Below are positions 1-7,211 of a stretch of 32,074 bases of DNA, piece after piece (the first letter of the stretch is position 1; every line of letters begins with the position of its first letter). Both the position numbers and the translations under genes were made by a program. The stretch comes from Silvibacterium sp. (GTDB lineage Bacteria; Acidobacteriota; Terriglobia; Terriglobales; Acidobacteriaceae): positions 1 to 32,074 of the forward strand of contig JAFAKX010000065.1 of NCBI GenBank assembly GCA_019234945.1. The letters run 5' to 3'. The notes beneath the pieces were generated by a model. That model worked only from the letters and a program-made list of their open reading frames with translations, ran no database searches and was not told where the DNA came from.

Positions 1-110
1 CCAAAGAATCCGGTGCAGAGAAAGAAGAGCGGAGCACGGAAGCAGAAGCTCGCAAGGCGCTCGGTCCATGGCAGAGGCTCAGGCCTCGGACCAAGCTGGC
101 GCCGCTTCAC
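1..110 (-). CDS. Partial CDS, possibly a PlsC-type acyltransferase N-terminus
   Basis: An open frame starts with GTG and overlaps the folC stop by four bases (GTGA). It stays open to the window edge, giving about 36 residues. A GGAG motif sits eight bases before the GTG. The visible N-terminus is basic, then becomes hydrophobic (APLFFLCTGFFG), which would suit a membrane-anchoring helix of a 1-acylglycerol-3-phosphate acyltransferase, a gene I would expect near accD and folC in acidobacteria. That identity is an inference from context. No catalytic HX4D motif is visible because the gene is cut off. The tight overlap suggests translational coupling with folC. I am fairly sure it is coding and unsure of the function. 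Confidence 0.5.
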   Translation of the reverse strand, partial: MKRRQLGPRPEPLPWTERLASFCFRAPLFFLCTGFF

Positions 111-1438
111 CGGCCAGTCTCCGTCAGAAGCGAGCGCACTGCTCCCACCAGATAGACCGAGCCGGTGACGACGACCAGGCCATCCTGTGGAGTTTCGGCC
201 CACGCCTGTCTGAGAGCGGCCCAGGCGTCGTCGGCGCTACGGATTTTCACTCCGGTTGGCTCTGCCGCGGCGATCATCGCGGACAACGGAGCCCGGCGGG
301 GCGAATCGACTTCAGTGAGAACGACAGAGTCAAAGAGCGGGAACAGGATCTGTGCGATGTCTCCGACGGGCTTGTCGGCGAGGCAGCCGAAAATGGCCGT
401 CATGGCGCGTGGCTCGGGATCGAGATGCGAGAGCGTCGAACGCAGCGCCCACGCGCCCGCGGGATTGTGAGCTACATCGAGCAGCACGTCGGCGCAGCCC
501 GGCGTTGACAGCCGCTCCATGCGGCCAGGCCATCGCGTAAGGCGAATTCCCTCTTCAATTGCCTCCGGAGATAATTTGTAACCGTTGTGGTTACGTAATT
601 CCACGGCGGCTGCGATGGCGAGCCCAGTGTTCCGCTGCTGGTGTGCGCCGGCGAGCGGAGACCGCACTTCAATGGTCTTGCCGAGCACAGGCAACGAATA
701 GCCGCTTCCCTTCTCGGCTTCATCGCGCCCTGGCATGTAAGCTGCGGCGTTGACTCCGCGCACGTTCAGTTCGGTCGCGACTTCTCCTATGGCCTGGTTT
801 GCTTCAGGATGCTGCGGCAGCGTCACGAGGATGCCGTTCTGGCGCAGGATTCCAGCCTTTTCGCGCGTGATCGCCGCGATGGTTGGCCCGAGCCATTCCA
901 TATGGTCGAGCGAAATGTCTGTAATGACGGACACGAGCGGATCGACGATATTCGTTGCGTCGAGCCGGCCGCCCATTCCGACTTCCAGCACCGCGATATC
1001 GACCTGCCTTTCCGCAAAGGCCAGGAAGGCCAGCGCCGTCATGGTTTCGAAGAAGCTGGAATGTTCGTGTAGCCCGCCCTCGCTTACGAGGCGCCGGGCG
1101 CAGTCATCCACGCGAAAATACAACGCGGCGAAATCGTCGTCGGAAATCTCTTCGCGACCGATGCGAACGCGCTCGTTTACCCGGGAAAGGTGCGGTGAGG
1201 TGTACAGGCCAGTGCGATAGCCGGCGCTGGTGAGGATCGAGGACAGGGTTGCCGAAGTCGATCCCTTGCCGTTGGTGCCAGCTACCAGAACCGAAGGAAA
1301 TTTCTTCTCGGGACTGCCCAGCGCCGCTGTCAGCACCCGCATTTCGTTCAGGTCGAATTTGCGTTTCGGCTGTCCAGGAGCCGTGTGCAACTCGGCCGCC
1401 AGCGAAAAAAGACCGTCAAGGGCAGCAGCGTACGACAT
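107..1438 (-). CDS. folC: Bifunctional folylpolyglutamate synthase / dihydrofolate synthase
   Basis: This cytosolic Mur-ligase-family enzyme adds L-glutamate to dihydropteroate and to folates, using ATP. The 443-residue length is normal for FolC. The ATP loop GTNGKGS is at residues 54-60. The central domain carries the metal/ATP region (DISLDHMEWLG) and the REKAGIL segment that holds the carbamylated lysine in the family. The C-terminal ligase domain has LLDVAHNP. It lies 52 bases downstream of accD on the same strand and overlaps the next gene, so it is probably part of the rlmH-cobO-accD-folC run. The accD-folC pairing is common in bacteria and supports the assignment. I see no truncation or missing motif. 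Confidence 0.97.
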   Translation of the reverse strand: MSYAAALDGLFSLAAELHTAPGQPKRKFDLNEMRVLTAALGSPEKKFPSVLVAGTNGKGSTSATLSSILTSAGYRTGLYTSPHLSRVNERVRIGREEISDDDFAALYFRVDDCARRLVSEGGLHEHSSFFETMTALAFLAFAERQVDIAVLEVGMGGRLDATNIVDPLVSVITDISLDHMEWLGPTIAAITREKAGILRQNGILVTLPQHPEANQAIGEVATELNVRGVNAAAYMPGRDEAEKGSGYSLPVLGKTIEVRSPLAGAHQQRNTGLAIAAAVELRNHNGYKLSPEAIEEGIRLTRWPGRMERLSTPGCADVLLDVAHNPAGAWALRSTLSHLDPEPRAMTAIFGCLADKPVGDIAQILFPLFDSVVLTEVDSPRRAPLSAMIAAAEPTGVKIRSADDAWAALRQAWAETPQDGLVVVTGSVYLVGAVRSLLTETGR

Positions 1439-1490
1439 AGTTCGATTTTAGAGGAACAAGGCCCATCCACTCAGGCGTGGAGCGCAGACG

Positions 1491-2333
1491 CTACTGCACC
1501 TGCAAAAAGTCGAGAGCGCGTACCAGATAACTCTTCAGCTCCTTGCGCGGCACGACGGCATCGAGAAACCCATGCTGAAGCAGGAACTCCGAACGCTGGA
1601 ATCCCTCGGGCAGCTTCTGGCGGATGGTCTGCTCGATGACGCGCGGGCCGGCAAAGCCGATGAGCGCCCCAGGCTCGGCGACGTTCAGATCTCCGAGCAT
1701 GGCAAAGCTGGCAGTCACGCCGCCAGTTGTCGGATCGGTCAGCACGGAGATGAATGGGACCTTTGCGTCGTCCAGGCGAGCAAGGGCCGTCGAGATTTTC
1801 GCCAACTGCATCAGGCTGACGATGCCCTCCATCATGCGCGCACCTCCGGAGGCGGCCACGATGATGAGCGGCTGCCGGCTGTCGTGTGCGCGGTCGACAG
1901 CTCGAGCTATGGTCTCGCCGACTACGGCTCCCATGCTGCCGCCGATAAAGCTGTATTCCATTACGCTCATGACCACTCGATGGCTGCCGAGGAGCCCCAG
2001 CGCGTTGATGACGGCATCGTTCAGCCCCGTGTCAGCCTGGGCTTTGCTCAGGCGGCCGCGGTAGGGCTTGAGGTCGGTGAACTCCAGCGGATCGGTCGAC
2101 TTGAGCTCAAGATCGACGAGTTCGTAGCCGGGCTCGAGGAGCATATCGATGCGGGGGCGCGCGCCGATGCGGAAATGATGGTCGCATTTTGGGCAGACCA
2201 TCTGATTCGCCTCGAGGTCGGCCCGGAAGATGACGGCTTCGCACGCATCACACTTGATCCAGAGACCTTCGGTGCGTACCGTTTTCTGCCCGGTGTCCTC
2301 TATTTTGTTGTCTTCCCGCCGAAACCAAGACAT
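1491..2333 (-). CDS. accD: Acetyl-CoA carboxylase carboxyltransferase subunit beta
   Basis: AccD is the beta half of the carboxyltransferase that moves the carboxyl group from biotin-BCCP to acetyl-CoA, making malonyl-CoA for fatty acid synthesis. The 280-residue protein has the N-terminal zinc ribbon with cysteines 28, 31, 47 and 50. A crotonase-like carboxyltransferase domain follows, including the glycine-rich segments SFIGGSMGAVVGE and AASGGARMMEG and the TDPTTGGVTASFA motif. The ATG is preceded by GGAAGG with a good spacing. It starts 30 bases after the cobO stop and precedes folC, a typical operon position. No accA is seen in the window, so the alpha subunit must be encoded elsewhere. 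Confidence 0.98.
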   Translation of the reverse strand: MSWFRREDNKIEDTGQKTVRTEGLWIKCDACEAVIFRADLEANQMVCPKCDHHFRIGARPRIDMLLEPGYELVDLELKSTDPLEFTDLKPYRGRLSKAQADTGLNDAVINALGLLGSHRVVMSVMEYSFIGGSMGAVVGETIARAVDRAHDSRQPLIIVAASGGARMMEGIVSLMQLAKISTALARLDDAKVPFISVLTDPTTGGVTASFAMLGDLNVAEPGALIGFAGPRVIEQTIRQKLPEGFQRSEFLLQHGFLDAVVPRKELKSYLVRALDFLQVQ

Positions 2334-2363
2334 CTTTTCTGCCCTTCCATATGCCGCACTCAG

Positions 2364-2900
2364 CTAAAATTCGATGCCGCGCTGCGCCAGAATTCCCTTC
2401 TGATACGCGTGCTTGACCTCGCGCATTTCGGTCACGGTGTCGGCAATTTCGACCAGTGACGGATGCGCATTGCGGCCTGTGAGGATCACGTGGACCATTT
2501 CCGGCCGTGCCTTGAGGGTTTCGACGACTTTGGCCGGATCAAGCATGCCGTAGCTGATGGCGTAATTGATTTCGTCGAGCACCACCATGTCCCATTCGCC
2601 GGAGAGGATCGCCTTCCGCGCCTCCTCCCAGGCCTCTTCGACCAGCCGGATATCTTCCGGGTCCGTCTCGGCCCCGCCGATTTTTACAAAGCCGCGGCCC
2701 ATCTGCTTCAGGACGAAGTTGCCGTTGAAAGCCTCGACCGCGTCCAGCTCACCGTAGTGCCACGAGCCCTTGAGAAACTGGAGCATGAGCACGCGCATGC
2801 CGTTGCCTACGGCGCGGAGGGCCGTGCCCATGGCCGCCGTGGTCTTGCCCTTGCCCGGTCCCGTGTTGATCAGCACAAGCCCACGGCGTGATTCCGTCAA
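2364..2900 (-). CDS. cobO: Cob(I)yrinic acid a,c-diamide adenosyltransferase (corrinoid adenosyltransferase)
   Basis: This CobO/BtuR-type enzyme transfers the 5'-deoxyadenosyl group of ATP to the cobalt of corrinoids, the last activating step toward adenosylcobalamin. The 178-residue protein is the usual length. It has a P-loop GPGKGKTT at residues 14-21 and a Walker B-like strand ending VLDEINYAI. The start is TTG, chosen because the family N-terminus begins just before the P-loop and a GGGAGGAG Shine-Dalgarno lies a few bases upstream. That Shine-Dalgarno is inside an 11-codon mini-ORF ending four bases before the TTG. No cobalamin riboswitch is recognisable. No other B12 biosynthesis gene is adjacent, so it may serve salvage. 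Confidence 0.93.
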   Translation of the reverse strand: MTESRRGLVLINTGPGKGKTTAAMGTALRAVGNGMRVLMLQFLKGSWHYGELDAVEAFNGNFVLKQMGRGFVKIGGAETDPEDIRLVEEAWEEARKAILSGEWDMVVLDEINYAISYGMLDPAKVVETLKARPEMVHVILTGRNAHPSLVEIADTVTEMREVKHAYQKGILAQRGIEF

Positions 2901-2904
2901 TGCT

Positions 2905-2940
2905 TTACTCCTCCCGCCAGTCGTATTCCGGCATCGTCAT
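2905..2940 (-). other. 11-codon mini-ORF overlapping the cobO Shine-Dalgarno
   Basis: An ATG-started mini-ORF (MTMPEYDWREE) ends in TAA four bases before the TTG of cobO. Its last codons contain the GGGAGGAG that serves as the cobO ribosome site. Between it and rlmH lies a short GC hairpin (CCGCC/GGCGG, 2949-2961). It may be a leader peptide that couples translation, or chance. Confidence 0.2.
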
Positions 2941-2999
2941 TGTTCCGCCGAAGGCGGCTTTGCCTGGACGGCCAGTCCTCGCCTGGATGAGCCGGTTCC

Positions 3000-3446
3000 C
3001 TAGTGCCCGGTGTGGTACGGGTGTCCAGCAAGGATTGTAAATGCCCTGTAGACCTGTTCGCAGAGCACGACTCGCGCCAGCTCGTGAGGCAATGTCATCG
3101 GTCCGAGGGAGAGAAGCAGGTTTGCGCGATCGCGGTCTTCGTTCGACCAGCCGTCCGCCGGCCCGATGGCGAAGACGATGCGCTGCCTGCCCTCGTCCTG
3201 CTGCCGCCGGAGCCAGCGCGCCAGATCTTCGGAGGTCCACTGCCTGCCGCCCGAGTCGAGCATCACGAGCGTGGCGGCTGTTCGCGAGCGCTGTTTGTTG
3301 AGGTTCTCCAAAAACATTTTGCTGGTGCGGAAAACCTCCGTCTCAACCGGGACAAACGCGGATGTGCGCTTCACGTACTCGGCTACCAGCGCGTCGCAGT
3401 GTTCGCTGCGCGCCCGCCCGGCGATGGAGGCTATGGTGAGTCTCAC
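3000..3446 (-). CDS. rlmH: 23S rRNA (pseudouridine1915-N3)-methyltransferase RlmH
   Basis: RlmH is a small SPOUT methyltransferase that methylates pseudouridine 1915 in helix 69 of 23S rRNA, using S-adenosylmethionine on assembled ribosomes. The 148-residue length and single domain fit the family. The C-terminal SAM-binding knot is visible as VFAIGPADGW, followed by LSLGPMTLPHELARVVLCEQVYRA and the conserved tail GHPYH. The start is GTG, with AGG eight bases upstream. It is the most upstream gene of the minus-strand housekeeping run. A strong hairpin separates it from the secreted-protein gene behind it, so its promoter probably lies between that hairpin and the GTG, although I see no clear box. 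Confidence 0.96.
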   Translation of the reverse strand: MRLTIASIAGRARSEHCDALVAEYVKRTSAFVPVETEVFRTSKMFLENLNKQRSRTAATLVMLDSGGRQWTSEDLARWLRRQQDEGRQRIVFAIGPADGWSNEDRDRANLLLSLGPMTLPHELARVVLCEQVYRAFTILAGHPYHTGH

Positions 3447-3496
3447 GGAGCCAGCCTACATGAGAGGAGGTTCCCAGAGATCATGCAGGAGGTACA

Positions 3497-3537
3497 GCAG
3501 CCACCCGGACGGAATTGTCCGAGTGGCCGCAGTTTTT
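3497..3537. terminator. Strong hairpin between the secreted-protein gene and rlmH
   Basis: Two 14-base arms (3497-3510 and 3517-3530) can pair along their whole length with only G-U wobbles, around a six-base loop. A run of five T follows on the plus strand (3533-3537), so the classical terminator orientation is plus. The neighbouring genes are on the minus strand, where the hairpin begins 12 bases after the 805-codon gene's stop but lacks a U-tract. It probably ends that transcript or blocks antisense read-through. Confidence 0.6.
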
Positions 3538-3542
3538 CTGAG

Positions 3543-5960
3543 TTATCTGGTGATTTTGGTTACCGCAGTTGAGTGGTTGTTACCGGGATTGGTGTCCGTG
3601 TCAGCGCTCGTAATGGTGGCTGTATTGCTGAGGATCGAGCCGGCCGGGCCGGTAGCGCGAACCTTGATCGAGAGGTTAAACAAGGCAACGCCGGTCCAGT
3701 TGGTCACGCCGAGCGAATCCAGCGTGCATGTAACCGTTCTGCCCGAAACGGAGCAATTCGAGCTCTCGGGAGTGGTTGAGCAGCCCTTGGAACCGCAGGT
3801 AAAGAGTTGGGCATTGAGGGAAACGAAGCTCACTCCGGCCGGGAGCGGATCGGTCACGACAACGTCGGTGGCCGGGTCCTTGCCAAAGTTGGACGCCGCA
3901 ATGTCGTACCCAAACACATTGCCCTGCTTCACGCTGAGCGGAGCCAGCTTGAGAACTGCAAGATCAACCGAAGCCGGTGAAACCACCGTGTACGGAACCG
4001 AAACCGGTGTCCCGTTGTTGCCTGCCGCATCGGTCACGTTGACGGTGAAGGTCTTCGAGCCGAGGCTTGAGGTATCGACCGGGCTGACGATGTTGCCGGT
4101 GTTGGGCGTGCCGCCAGGGAATGTCGATGTGCCGCAGGTGACTACGCCCGAGAGCGAGTGGGTGCAGCTATAGGTTGCCGTTACGGACGTGCCCTTGATG
4201 TAGGAGTTTGCCACGCCATGATTCGTCGAGGGCGGAGGAGACAGCGTGGGTCCGGAAGCCACGAAGGGTGCCACGGTATCGACATTGATAGGAAAGGTGT
4301 AGAACGAGGTCGACCAGCTTCCGGTCGTCGTGTCCTGCGTGAACTTCAGCTCCTCGGTGCTTGCGCAGTCGCGGGCGAAGTAGTGCAGCAGATACATGCC
4401 GTCGCTCGTAAACGTGATCGACTGCTGGGGTGGTGTGAATGTGGTCGCTTTGTAGGTGTAGGGAGGGGTCGAGGTTGGGCACGCGATGCTGTTGGTCAGC
4501 GTGGCGTCACCGGAAATGGGTTGGTTCTTCGGACTCGGCGGCACGCTGGATGCCGAAGAAACGCCGTAGGTGATGCTGGCGATCGGTGCCGGAAGGAAAC
4601 TCGACGCTCCCGGCGGGGGATTCACGACACCAACAAGGCCGGACGGCGGAGGCTGGCTGGAGAAGGTTACATTGGCCGTATCGGAGTTGATCCATCCGCC
4701 AGGCTTCTGGCCGGCGACCGTTACGGTGGTCAGGTCTTCGGGAACCGGAGCGACGACGATGAAGCTTGAATTCGGATGCGTGGAGTAGTCGGTGCTGCTG
4801 TAGGTGCCGGGTCCGCTGAAATCGACCAGCAGGTTCTGCGGGCAGAGGATAGAGGCGAAGTCGGTGGACTGATCGAACTGGCACTGACCGCCGGCCCATC
4901 CTTCGCTTGCCATCAGGAAGCCGACACCTTGATGGAAGGTGGGGCCGCTCTGAACGGTGATGTCCGGCAGGGTGAACGAGGGTCCGTCGAAGTTCTCGAT
5001 GAAGGCCTCATTTGGCAACTGCGATACGGGACATTGCGCGCCGCTCTGGCTGCTTCCCTGGCCGACGTTGCACTGCAGGGTATAGAGCTTGCAGGCTGGC
5101 GATCCGTTGAGCAACTCACCGGTATGCGTCAGGCAGTTGGAGGTCGCGAAGGAGGTTCCCGGAACCCAGACGGGGGTCCAGGTCGCCGGGTCGATCGGCT
5201 TGTCGGCGAGGTTCGGCGTCGAGCCATCGGTGATGGCGAGCTCTCCGGCCGCATTGGCGTCCGAAAGATCGTAGACGAACTGTATCTCCTGATTGGTCGT
5301 GGAGTTGAAGGAGAAGGTCTGCTTCAACTGCTGCTGCGTGGGATCGGTCGAGGAGATTGGAATGCCGTTGATCTCCGTCTCCACGAAGGAGGCGGAGCAG
5401 GTGGTGTTGAGGTAGAGCGAGGAACTCGCAAGGTATCCGCCGGTGTCGACGACGTCGAACTTGACCTGTTGCACGCCCGGCTGGAGAAAGCTGCTGATGT
5501 CGATCGGTGAAACACCATAGCTGCTTGGGAAAGTGTCGGGATCCTGGCCGGTGAGCTGGCCCCCGGATGCGGGACCCTGGTAGCCCGTGGTGAAGCAGTC
5601 GTTATAAGCAGGATTACCCTCGCTCACGCCGCCGCGGCAAACGTTTTTTGGCACGGTTGTTGACTCCCCGGCAGTGACGGTGAGGTTCACGAAATTGTCA
5701 ACCAGAAGATTTCCGTTGAGGCCAGTCGGATTAGAAGGTCCTGAGAGAACGGCCGTGATCGGGCCTTCGGAAGGGCAGCTCAACTGCACGGTTGTCGAGA
5801 CGAAGGTGTCCGGATTCGAGTTACTTGCGCTACTGAGCGACAGGCGAACGTTGACCGGGCCGGACAGCTGAACAGAATTTGTCTGGGCGACAAGAGCCGA
5901 AGCGGCCAGAATCAAGCCAGGGATGATGGCAACATTGCGCAGAAGGTGGGAATTTTTCAT
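3543..5960 (-). CDS. Large secreted protein with C-terminal DUF11 repeat domain
   Basis: This is an 805-residue exported protein of unknown function. It begins with a clear signal peptide (residues 1-26: basic start, hydrophobic core, end at SALVAQ). The middle is rich in Ser, Thr, Gly and Pro with scattered cysteine pairs and beta-rich Ig-like stretches. Residues of about 665-805 form a DUF11-type conserved repeat (VSVKQGN-like start, VVVTDPLPAGVSF, ending NTATITSADTDTNPGNN). DUF11 modules occur in surface and extracellular proteins. No sortase signal, PEP-CTERM anchor or transmembrane anchor is visible, so it is probably released or held non-covalently. AGGAGA precedes the ATG. It has its own promoter-like sequence and a roughly 160-base leader, and is probably monocistronic. 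Confidence 0.88.
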   Translation of the reverse strand: MKNSHLLRNVAIIPGLILAASALVAQTNSVQLSGPVNVRLSLSSASNSNPDTFVSTTVQLSCPSEGPITAVLSGPSNPTGLNGNLLVDNFVNLTVTAGESTTVPKNVCRGGVSEGNPAYNDCFTTGYQGPASGGQLTGQDPDTFPSSYGVSPIDISSFLQPGVQQVKFDVVDTGGYLASSSLYLNTTCSASFVETEINGIPISSTDPTQQQLKQTFSFNSTTNQEIQFVYDLSDANAAGELAITDGSTPNLADKPIDPATWTPVWVPGTSFATSNCLTHTGELLNGSPACKLYTLQCNVGQGSSQSGAQCPVSQLPNEAFIENFDGPSFTLPDITVQSGPTFHQGVGFLMASEGWAGGQCQFDQSTDFASILCPQNLLVDFSGPGTYSSTDYSTHPNSSFIVVAPVPEDLTTVTVAGQKPGGWINSDTANVTFSSQPPPSGLVGVVNPPPGASSFLPAPIASITYGVSSASSVPPSPKNQPISGDATLTNSIACPTSTPPYTYKATTFTPPQQSITFTSDGMYLLHYFARDCASTEELKFTQDTTTGSWSTSFYTFPINVDTVAPFVASGPTLSPPPSTNHGVANSYIKGTSVTATYSCTHSLSGVVTCGTSTFPGGTPNTGNIVSPVDTSSLGSKTFTVNVTDAAGNNGTPVSVPYTVVSPASVDLAVLKLAPLSVKQGNVFGYDIAASNFGKDPATDVVVTDPLPAGVSFVSLNAQLFTCGSKGCSTTPESSNCSVSGRTVTCTLDSLGVTNWTGVALFNLSIKVRATGPAGSILSNTATITSADTDTNPGNNHSTAVTKITR

Positions 5961-6077
5961 TTTGACGCAATCTCCTATTCACAACTACTGAAAACAGCGG
6001 TCGATCACGCCTCGAGGGTACTTCACGGCCAAGTAGTTCAGGGTGGGGGGGAACCATGAGCTCCCAAGGAGGTCGCA

Positions 6078-6239
6078 GTGGAATTGACTCCCGATGGGGA
6101 ACTGGGCATGCCGGAAGCCTTTTGGATTGTCCAACTGGTAAACGGTCGTGTCAACGCTAAAAATATGCGCAAGAAATTTGCAATTAGATTCAACAACAAA
6201 AAAAACCGCATGCCAAAAGGCATGCGGTGTCCGAATTGA
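6078..6239 (+). CDS. Possible 53-residue small ORF on the plus strand
   Basis: A GTG-started frame of 53 codons is preceded by a perfect AAGGAGGT, four bases upstream. It runs through the promoter of the neighbouring minus-strand gene and over the terminator hairpin, ending with a basic tail. I do not recognise it. The perfect ribosome site is the only positive evidence; overlap with control elements of the other strand argues against it. The same bases read on the minus strand form an anti-Shine-Dalgarno-like element. Confidence 0.15.
   Translation: MELTPDGELGMPEAFWIVQLVNGRVNAKNMRKKFAIRFNNKKNRMPKGMRCPN
6126..6154 (-). promoter_or_regulatory. Candidate sigma-70 promoter of the secreted DUF11 gene
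   Basis: On the minus strand a perfect TTGACA (6149-6154) is followed after 17 bases by GACAAT (6126-6131, four of six matches). It lies about 165 bases before the ATG at 5960, giving a long leader. The leader contains an ACCTCCTT segment (6066-6073) that could pair with the AGGAGA ribosome site. Confidence 0.45.
6196..6228 (-). terminator. Rho-independent terminator of the 2OG-Fe(II) oxygenase gene
   Basis: Ten-base perfect arms (6205-6214 and 6219-6228, ACCGCATGCC/GGCATGCGGT) enclose a four-base loop. On the minus strand they are followed directly by a run of eight or more T. It sits 31 bases after the stop of the gene ending at 6259. Confidence 0.93.
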
Positions 6240-6258
6240 CCTATCGTAAGGTATTGGT

Positions 6259-7068
6259 TTACCTGCGTAGGCTCCGTACGGCATCGGCCACGATAGGCGG
6301 CGTGACCGCATGCACGAACTTTCTCAAGGCTGAAGGTTTGACTTCGACGTCTTCAGGCCGCTTCATGAACAGTGTCGAGTGAGACCCATTCATCTCTTCC
6401 TCGGGGCGGCCGTTGGAGTAGTAGTAAGTCGCGATGGATTTACGGGTGCGGTCCGGCGGGCAGGAAAGCGGCGTTGGATGCCCGTGGTAGGACGTCGAAG
6501 TAGTGCTGAAGATGGCGCAGCGATTGAAGATCGGCAGAATCTTCATTTCGGCGTGAGTCATTTGCAGGTCCCACAGCTCGAAATGTCCGCCGTACTCTTC
6601 TTTCCAGTCCTTGTTGAGGTAGATGAGCACGTTGATACGCCGCTCGAGGTTGAGTTTGGCGTGGTGGTTGAAGTCGGCATGCACGTCAAGCTTCCCGCCG
6701 CACTTGATCTGGTGAAGCCCTCCACCGACGAAGTAAGGATCGGGGATCACGCCCTTGATGCCGGTGAGCACTTCGAGGAACTGGATCATTGGGCGGCTGT
6801 TGAGAAAGTAGAGAACGTCGCGGTCGGCAGCCGGCAGCTTTTCTACAACGTCGAAGGCCAGCTTCTTCTCGTTGGGATTGTCGAATTGCTGCCACTTGAT
6901 CTCTTTGGGCTCAGGAAAATCGCGCAGGGCAGCGTCAGCAGCCTCGACCGGCAGAAAGTCATCGAAGTAAATGTGTGGGAATGGCTTGGCGTTCTTGTAT
7001 CTCTCGGCGTTCTCCTTGGCCAGCCGATCCAGCTTCAAGGCAAATTCATCGCTGAGCAATTCCTTCAT
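6259..7068 (-). CDS. 2-oxoglutarate/Fe(II)-dependent oxygenase (prolyl-4-hydroxylase-like)
   Basis: This is a predicted cytosolic dioxygenase that would hydroxylate a substrate with O2 and 2-oxoglutarate. The double-stranded beta-helix core is clear in the 269-residue protein. The iron ligands are H130 and D132 (HAD) and H195 or H197 in YHGHP. A basic residue (R207 or R209 in RTRKS) would bind 2-oxoglutarate. The N-terminal part (residues 25-60) has the PFPHIYFDDFLP stretch common in this family. AAGGA precedes the ATG. It lies 143 bases downstream of a flippase gene and ends at a strong terminator, so it may be the last gene of a two-gene unit. The substrate is unknown; the context suggests a glycan, lipid or peptide of the envelope. 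Confidence 0.88.
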   Translation of the reverse strand: MKELLSDEFALKLDRLAKENAERYKNAKPFPHIYFDDFLPVEAADAALRDFPEPKEIKWQQFDNPNEKKLAFDVVEKLPAADRDVLYFLNSRPMIQFLEVLTGIKGVIPDPYFVGGGLHQIKCGGKLDVHADFNHHAKLNLERRINVLIYLNKDWKEEYGGHFELWDLQMTHAEMKILPIFNRCAIFSTTSTSYHGHPTPLSCPPDRTRKSIATYYYSNGRPEEEMNGSHSTLFMKRPEDVEVKPSALRKFVHAVTPPIVADAVRSLRR

Positions 7069-7211
7069 GGGTTTTCCTTCAGGTTCGGGCGCGACTTGGG
7101 GCGCCGGGTTCGGCTATCGATGGATTGAGGTCAAGTTTAAGTACCGCTGGGAAGGGGGACAATAACACTTAAGTTGGTGGAGGCAACCCAGTCCAGAGGG
7201 GCCGAGCCGTG

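Noticed and set aside
1572-2459. 295-codon plus-strand frame opposite accD
   Set aside because: accD is unmistakable on the minus strand, including its zinc cysteines.
3166-4173. 335-codon plus-strand frame covering rlmH and the end of the secreted-protein gene
   Set aside because: Both underlying minus-strand genes have recognisable families; the frame is their shadow.
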